DNA from: Gemmatimonadota bacterium
GTDB taxonomy: Bacteria > Latescibacterota > UBA2968 > UBA8231
Length of the DNA: 64,000 nucleotides
Assembly (NCBI GenBank): GCA_018673255.1
Contig: JABHDC010000236.1
Coordinates: forward strand, 47,112-111,111
Direction of reading: 5' to 3'
Below are positions 61,537-64,000 of this stretch, in pieces (within the stretch, counting starts at the first letter, position 1; every line of letters starts with the position of its first letter). Under the pieces are notes generated by a model that was not told the DNA's origin, ran no database searches, and worked only from the letters and a program-made list of their open reading frames with translations. The translations under genes and the position numbers were made by a program.

Positions 61537-62967
61537 CTACGACCACTTCTCACTGATGGTGTCTCCCAGCTTGTTCAGGCCATTCAGGGCGGCAATCCGG
61601 TAACCCTCGGCGAAGGTCGGATAGTTGAAAATCGTGTCGACGAAGTAGTCGACCCGCACCCGTAGACTCAGCGCCATCTGTCCAAGGGAAACCAGTTCGG
61701 TCGCATGTGTGCCGATGATGTGGACGGCGAGTATCTCCAGTGTCTCCCGATGGAAGAGGATCTTGATGAGCCCTTCCGTGTCACCGGCGATGGGACCCCG
61801 GGCCATTTCCCGGTAGTGGGCGCGGCCCACCTCGTAGTGCACGCCCTGCTCCTTCAGCTCCTCCTCCGTTGGCCCCACGGCAGAGATCTCCGGGATCGTG
61901 TAGATGCCATAGGGGAAGAAGTCGGGAAAATGATGGCTGCGCAGCAGGAAGGCATTGCGCACGGCCAGGCGCCCTTGCTCGACCGAGGTCGAGGCCAGTG
62001 ATGGCGCTCCAATCACGTCCCCGGCGGCATAGATATTCGGTTCCATCGTCTGGAATAGTGGATTGACGGTGATGTTACCCATTTTGTCCCGCTCGACGCC
62101 GGTGTTCTCCAGCTGCAGGCCATCGAGATTGGCGATCCGGCCCATGGAATAGAAGAGGGACTCCGCTTCCATGGTGGTGCCCCCATCGGAGCGAATGATC
62201 TGCGCCTCGCCATTCTCCGAGCGCTGCAATCGTTCGATCCCGACACCCAGCTCAATCTTCAGATGCGGCATCTTGGCAATGAAGCCGGAAAAACAGCTGC
62301 CGATCTCCCCATCGAGCATTCTCAGTAACTGGTCGCGACGATCAATGAGGGTGACCTCGACACCCAGGGCGGCGAACATGGTCGCGTACTCGCAGCCAAT
62401 GACGCCTGCACCCAGCACGATCAGTGACTTCGGAATCTTGTTCAGGTTGAACACGATATCAGAATCGACGAACAGACCTTCACCATCGTCCGGCAGATCG
62501 ATCGGATGACGCGGCGATGAACCCGTCGCGATGAGGATCTTGTCGGCATTGATCTGGTGCGTCACCTGGCCGGCCCCGTCCACCACTTCCAGGTGATGGG
62601 GATCGACGAATCGCGCGGTACCGAAGGCGGTGAGAATCCCATTCTTTTCACACTGTGTCGTCAGCAGCTGGTTCTCATCGACGATCACCCGCTCAATCCG
62701 CTGCCGCAACTCAGCCACAGATATCTCATGCCCGTCCTTGGGAGCCGTGCCGCGGTAGGCCGACTGCATGAAACCGGACAACTCGAGAATCGCACTGCGC
62801 AGGGCCTTGGAAGGGATCGTCCCCTGATTCAGACAGGCGCCCCCAAGTAGTCCCAGCCGATCGATCACGACGACACTGCGACCGGCCTTTGCCGCCTGGA
62901 TCGCGCCCTTCTGGCCCGCCGGACCTGCCCCGATCACAGCCAGATCCACTTCCATCTTTTCTACCAT
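61537..62967 (-). CDS. sthA: Soluble NAD(P)+ transhydrogenase, SthA-like
   Basis: A 476-residue FAD flavoprotein of the pyridine nucleotide-disulfide oxidoreductase family, moving hydride between NADPH and NAD+. FAD-binding start is LAVIGAGPAGQKGAIQAAKA. The redox loop reads GGACLNQGTIPSKAL: C45 is kept but position 50 is Thr, so no redox disulfide is possible, as in SthA and unlike lipoamide dehydrogenase. The NAD site is LIVLGAGVIGCEYATMFAAL, and the interface ends DTIFNYPTFAEGYRIAALNG. The ATG at 62967 has GAGG about 7 to 10 bases upstream; a second Met at 62955 is less likely. Confidence 0.9.
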   Translation of the reverse strand: MVEKMEVDLAVIGAGPAGQKGAIQAAKAGRSVVVIDRLGLLGGACLNQGTIPSKALRSAILELSGFMQSAYRGTAPKDGHEISVAELRQRIERVIVDENQLLTTQCEKNGILTAFGTARFVDPHHLEVVDGAGQVTHQINADKILIATGSSPRHPIDLPDDGEGLFVDSDIVFNLNKIPKSLIVLGAGVIGCEYATMFAALGVEVTLIDRRDQLLRMLDGEIGSCFSGFIAKMPHLKIELGVGIERLQRSENGEAQIIRSDGGTTMEAESLFYSMGRIANLDGLQLENTGVERDKMGNITVNPLFQTMEPNIYAAGDVIGAPSLASTSVEQGRLAVRNAFLLRSHHFPDFFPYGIYTIPEISAVGPTEEELKEQGVHYEVGRAHYREMARGPIAGDTEGLIKILFHRETLEILAVHIIGTHATELVSLGQMALSLRVRVDYFVDTIFNYPTFAEGYRIAALNGLNKLGDTISEKWS

Positions 62968-63022
62968 GCCTGTCCTCGTTGATCGACGCCCCACTGACTT
63001 AACAAGTGGCGCACCGGGTCTG

Positions 63023-64000
63023 CTACATGTGGGCTTCCGTGTCACTGACTCGGCGCTGGCCTTTGCCAGACCTGTCAGCGGCCACGATCCGGGGCACAGC
63101 CTCTCCAGCCTCTTCCATCCGGCGACACAGTCGTTGGCGCATCACCTCGGCCACCGGATCGTGTGCCTGTGAACCAATCAGATTCGTCAGTTCGTACGGA
63201 TCGTAGGCCAGATCGTAGAGGTACTGCTCCTCATAGCGATCTGCACCTGCCGTTCTCGGTCCATCGTCCTGTGGTGCATCCACGCCGTATTTCCAACGAT
63301 GCGTTCGCACCGCCCGACCGGTCTGTGCCTCGCTGATCTGCACGAAGACCTCATCGGGCCATTCGACGGATTCTTCGCGTCGAACCAGTGGCATGATCGA
63401 ACGGCCTTGCATCTGATCCGGCACATCGATACCGGCCGCGTCCAGCAAGGTCGGCGGCAGATCGATCAGACTCACCAGTTCCGGTAACTGTCCAGCGCCA
63501 GTGAATCCGGGTCCTGATAACACCGTCGGCACCCGAATCGAGCTTTCATGGCATGATCGCTTGTATTCGCTGTTGCGCGTCTTGAAGTGATTCCCATGAT
63601 CCGACGTAAACAGGATGATCGTGTCATCGGCCAGGTTCATGCTGATCAGGGCGTCCTGCAGGCGGCCGTACGCCTCATCCAGTCGCTTGACCATCCCGTA
63701 GTACCCACCCAGATGCTGAGGCGCCGATCCACCAAGGGCGGCCAGATCCGGTGGAACCCAACGACCCGTATATCGCTCGCGATAACCGGTAGGGGGAGGA
63801 TAGTCGTCGATGTGATTCTGATGGTGCGGTTCGATGTAGGAAACGAACAGGTAGAAAGGATCTTCCTGGTGCGTATCGACATAACGGATGGCCGCATCCG
63901 TCACTGCATCGACGCGATAGCCGGGCAATCGAACTTCCGCTTGCTCATTGTCGTAGAGAACAGTGTCGTAGGCGTCCGACGTGAACTCGAGAATGTTGGA
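63023..64000 (-). CDS. Type I sulfatase, C-terminal part, cut by the window end
   Basis: The frame is open through position 64000, so the N-terminal half with the formylglycine site lies outside. The visible 325 residues have DPFYLFVSYIEPHHQNHIDD, LFTSDHGNHFKTRNSEYKR (metal-binding DHG), SLIDLPPTLLDAAGID and the C-terminal sub-domain ending DPYELTNLIGSQAHD, all typical of S1-family sulfatases. With the sulfatase at 25021 it makes two in the window. The distance to the sthA start downstream is about 55 bases, so a shared transcript is possible. Confidence 0.9.
   Translation of the reverse strand, partial: SNILEFTSDAYDTVLYDNEQAEVRLPGYRVDAVTDAAIRYVDTHQEDPFYLFVSYIEPHHQNHIDDYPPPTGYRERYTGRWVPPDLAALGGSAPQHLGGYYGMVKRLDEAYGRLQDALISMNLADDTIILFTSDHGNHFKTRNSEYKRSCHESSIRVPTVLSGPGFTGAGQLPELVSLIDLPPTLLDAAGIDVPDQMQGRSIMPLVRREESVEWPDEVFVQISEAQTGRAVRTHRWKYGVDAPQDDGPRTAGADRYEEQYLYDLAYDPYELTNLIGSQAHDPVAEVMRQRLCRRMEEAGEAVPRIVAADRSGKGQRRVSDTEAHM

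Overview
The window reads as a G+C-rich bacterial chromosome segment with about 51 protein-coding genes, no recognisable tRNA, rRNA, CRISPR array or insertion sequence, and dense packing with many ATGA/GTGA stop-start overlaps. The short primary-type sigma factor (283 aa, no region 1.1), the DUF5777-like/YceI/heme-lipoprotein operon, type I sulfatases, phytanoyl-CoA dioxygenase-family (PhyH) enzymes, enolase-superfamily enzymes and many glycoside hydrolases fit a free-living or host-associated glycan-degrading heterotroph of the FCB superphylum or a neighbour (Latescibacterota- or Poribacteria-like lifestyle). That placement is inference from gene content only. A flagellin with a sigma-28-type promoter suggests motility.

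Layout. 1-5.9 kb: partial cyclopropane-fatty-acid-synthase-like gene, small methyltransferase, three uncharacterised proteins, PAS/HisKA_2 histidine kinase, flagellin, zinc-finger-like protein. 5.9-11 kb: four-gene operon with a DgcN/DgcA-like pair (D-glutamate N-acetylation and N-acetyl-glutamate racemisation), an outer-membrane barrel candidate and a secreted glycosidase-like/ThuA-like protein. 11-15 kb: MFS transporter, Spy-like periplasmic protein, and a receiver-domain protein translationally coupled to a DUF1016-N plus nuclease-like protein. 15-19.7 kb: glycogen phosphorylase, then heme-lipoprotein/YceI/DUF5777-like operon. 19.9-26.5 kb: 588-aa predicted carbohydrate enzyme followed by the remnant of a paralogue, GH38 alpha-mannosidase and a divergent sulfatase. 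26.5-31.3 kb: methyltransferase/UbiA pair, two PhyH-type oxygenases, amidohydrolase, YciH/SUI1 and a collapsed enolase-superfamily gene.

31.3-43.4 kb: two paralogous ABC-2-type permeases with no ATPase gene in the window, a beta-propeller/MsrA/two-component operon, a Gfo/Idh/MocA oxidoreductase, the sigma factor, a gene-free stretch and a Fic protein. 43.9-50.3 kb: one-strand cluster of GH95, sialidase-like, GH4 and GH20 enzymes without visible signal peptides, consistent with intracellular dismantling of imported fucosylated, sialylated or HexNAc-containing oligosaccharides. 50.3-64 kb: PolB-type 3'-5' exonuclease, AddB-AddA-like recombination nuclease/helicase, a dihydrodipicolinate-synthase-family enzyme with aspartokinase, a small zinc-ribbon-like protein, soluble transhydrogenase and a sulfatase cut by the window end.

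The least expected items are: the paralogue remnant at 21641-21793; the internally deleted enolase-superfamily gene at 30984-31253; the receiver/DUF1016 coupling at 13605-15025; the beta-propeller-MsrA-kinase-receiver operon; and the apparently leaderless Fic gene whose promoter spacer carries a direct repeat. All family names come from motif recognition by eye, not from database searches.
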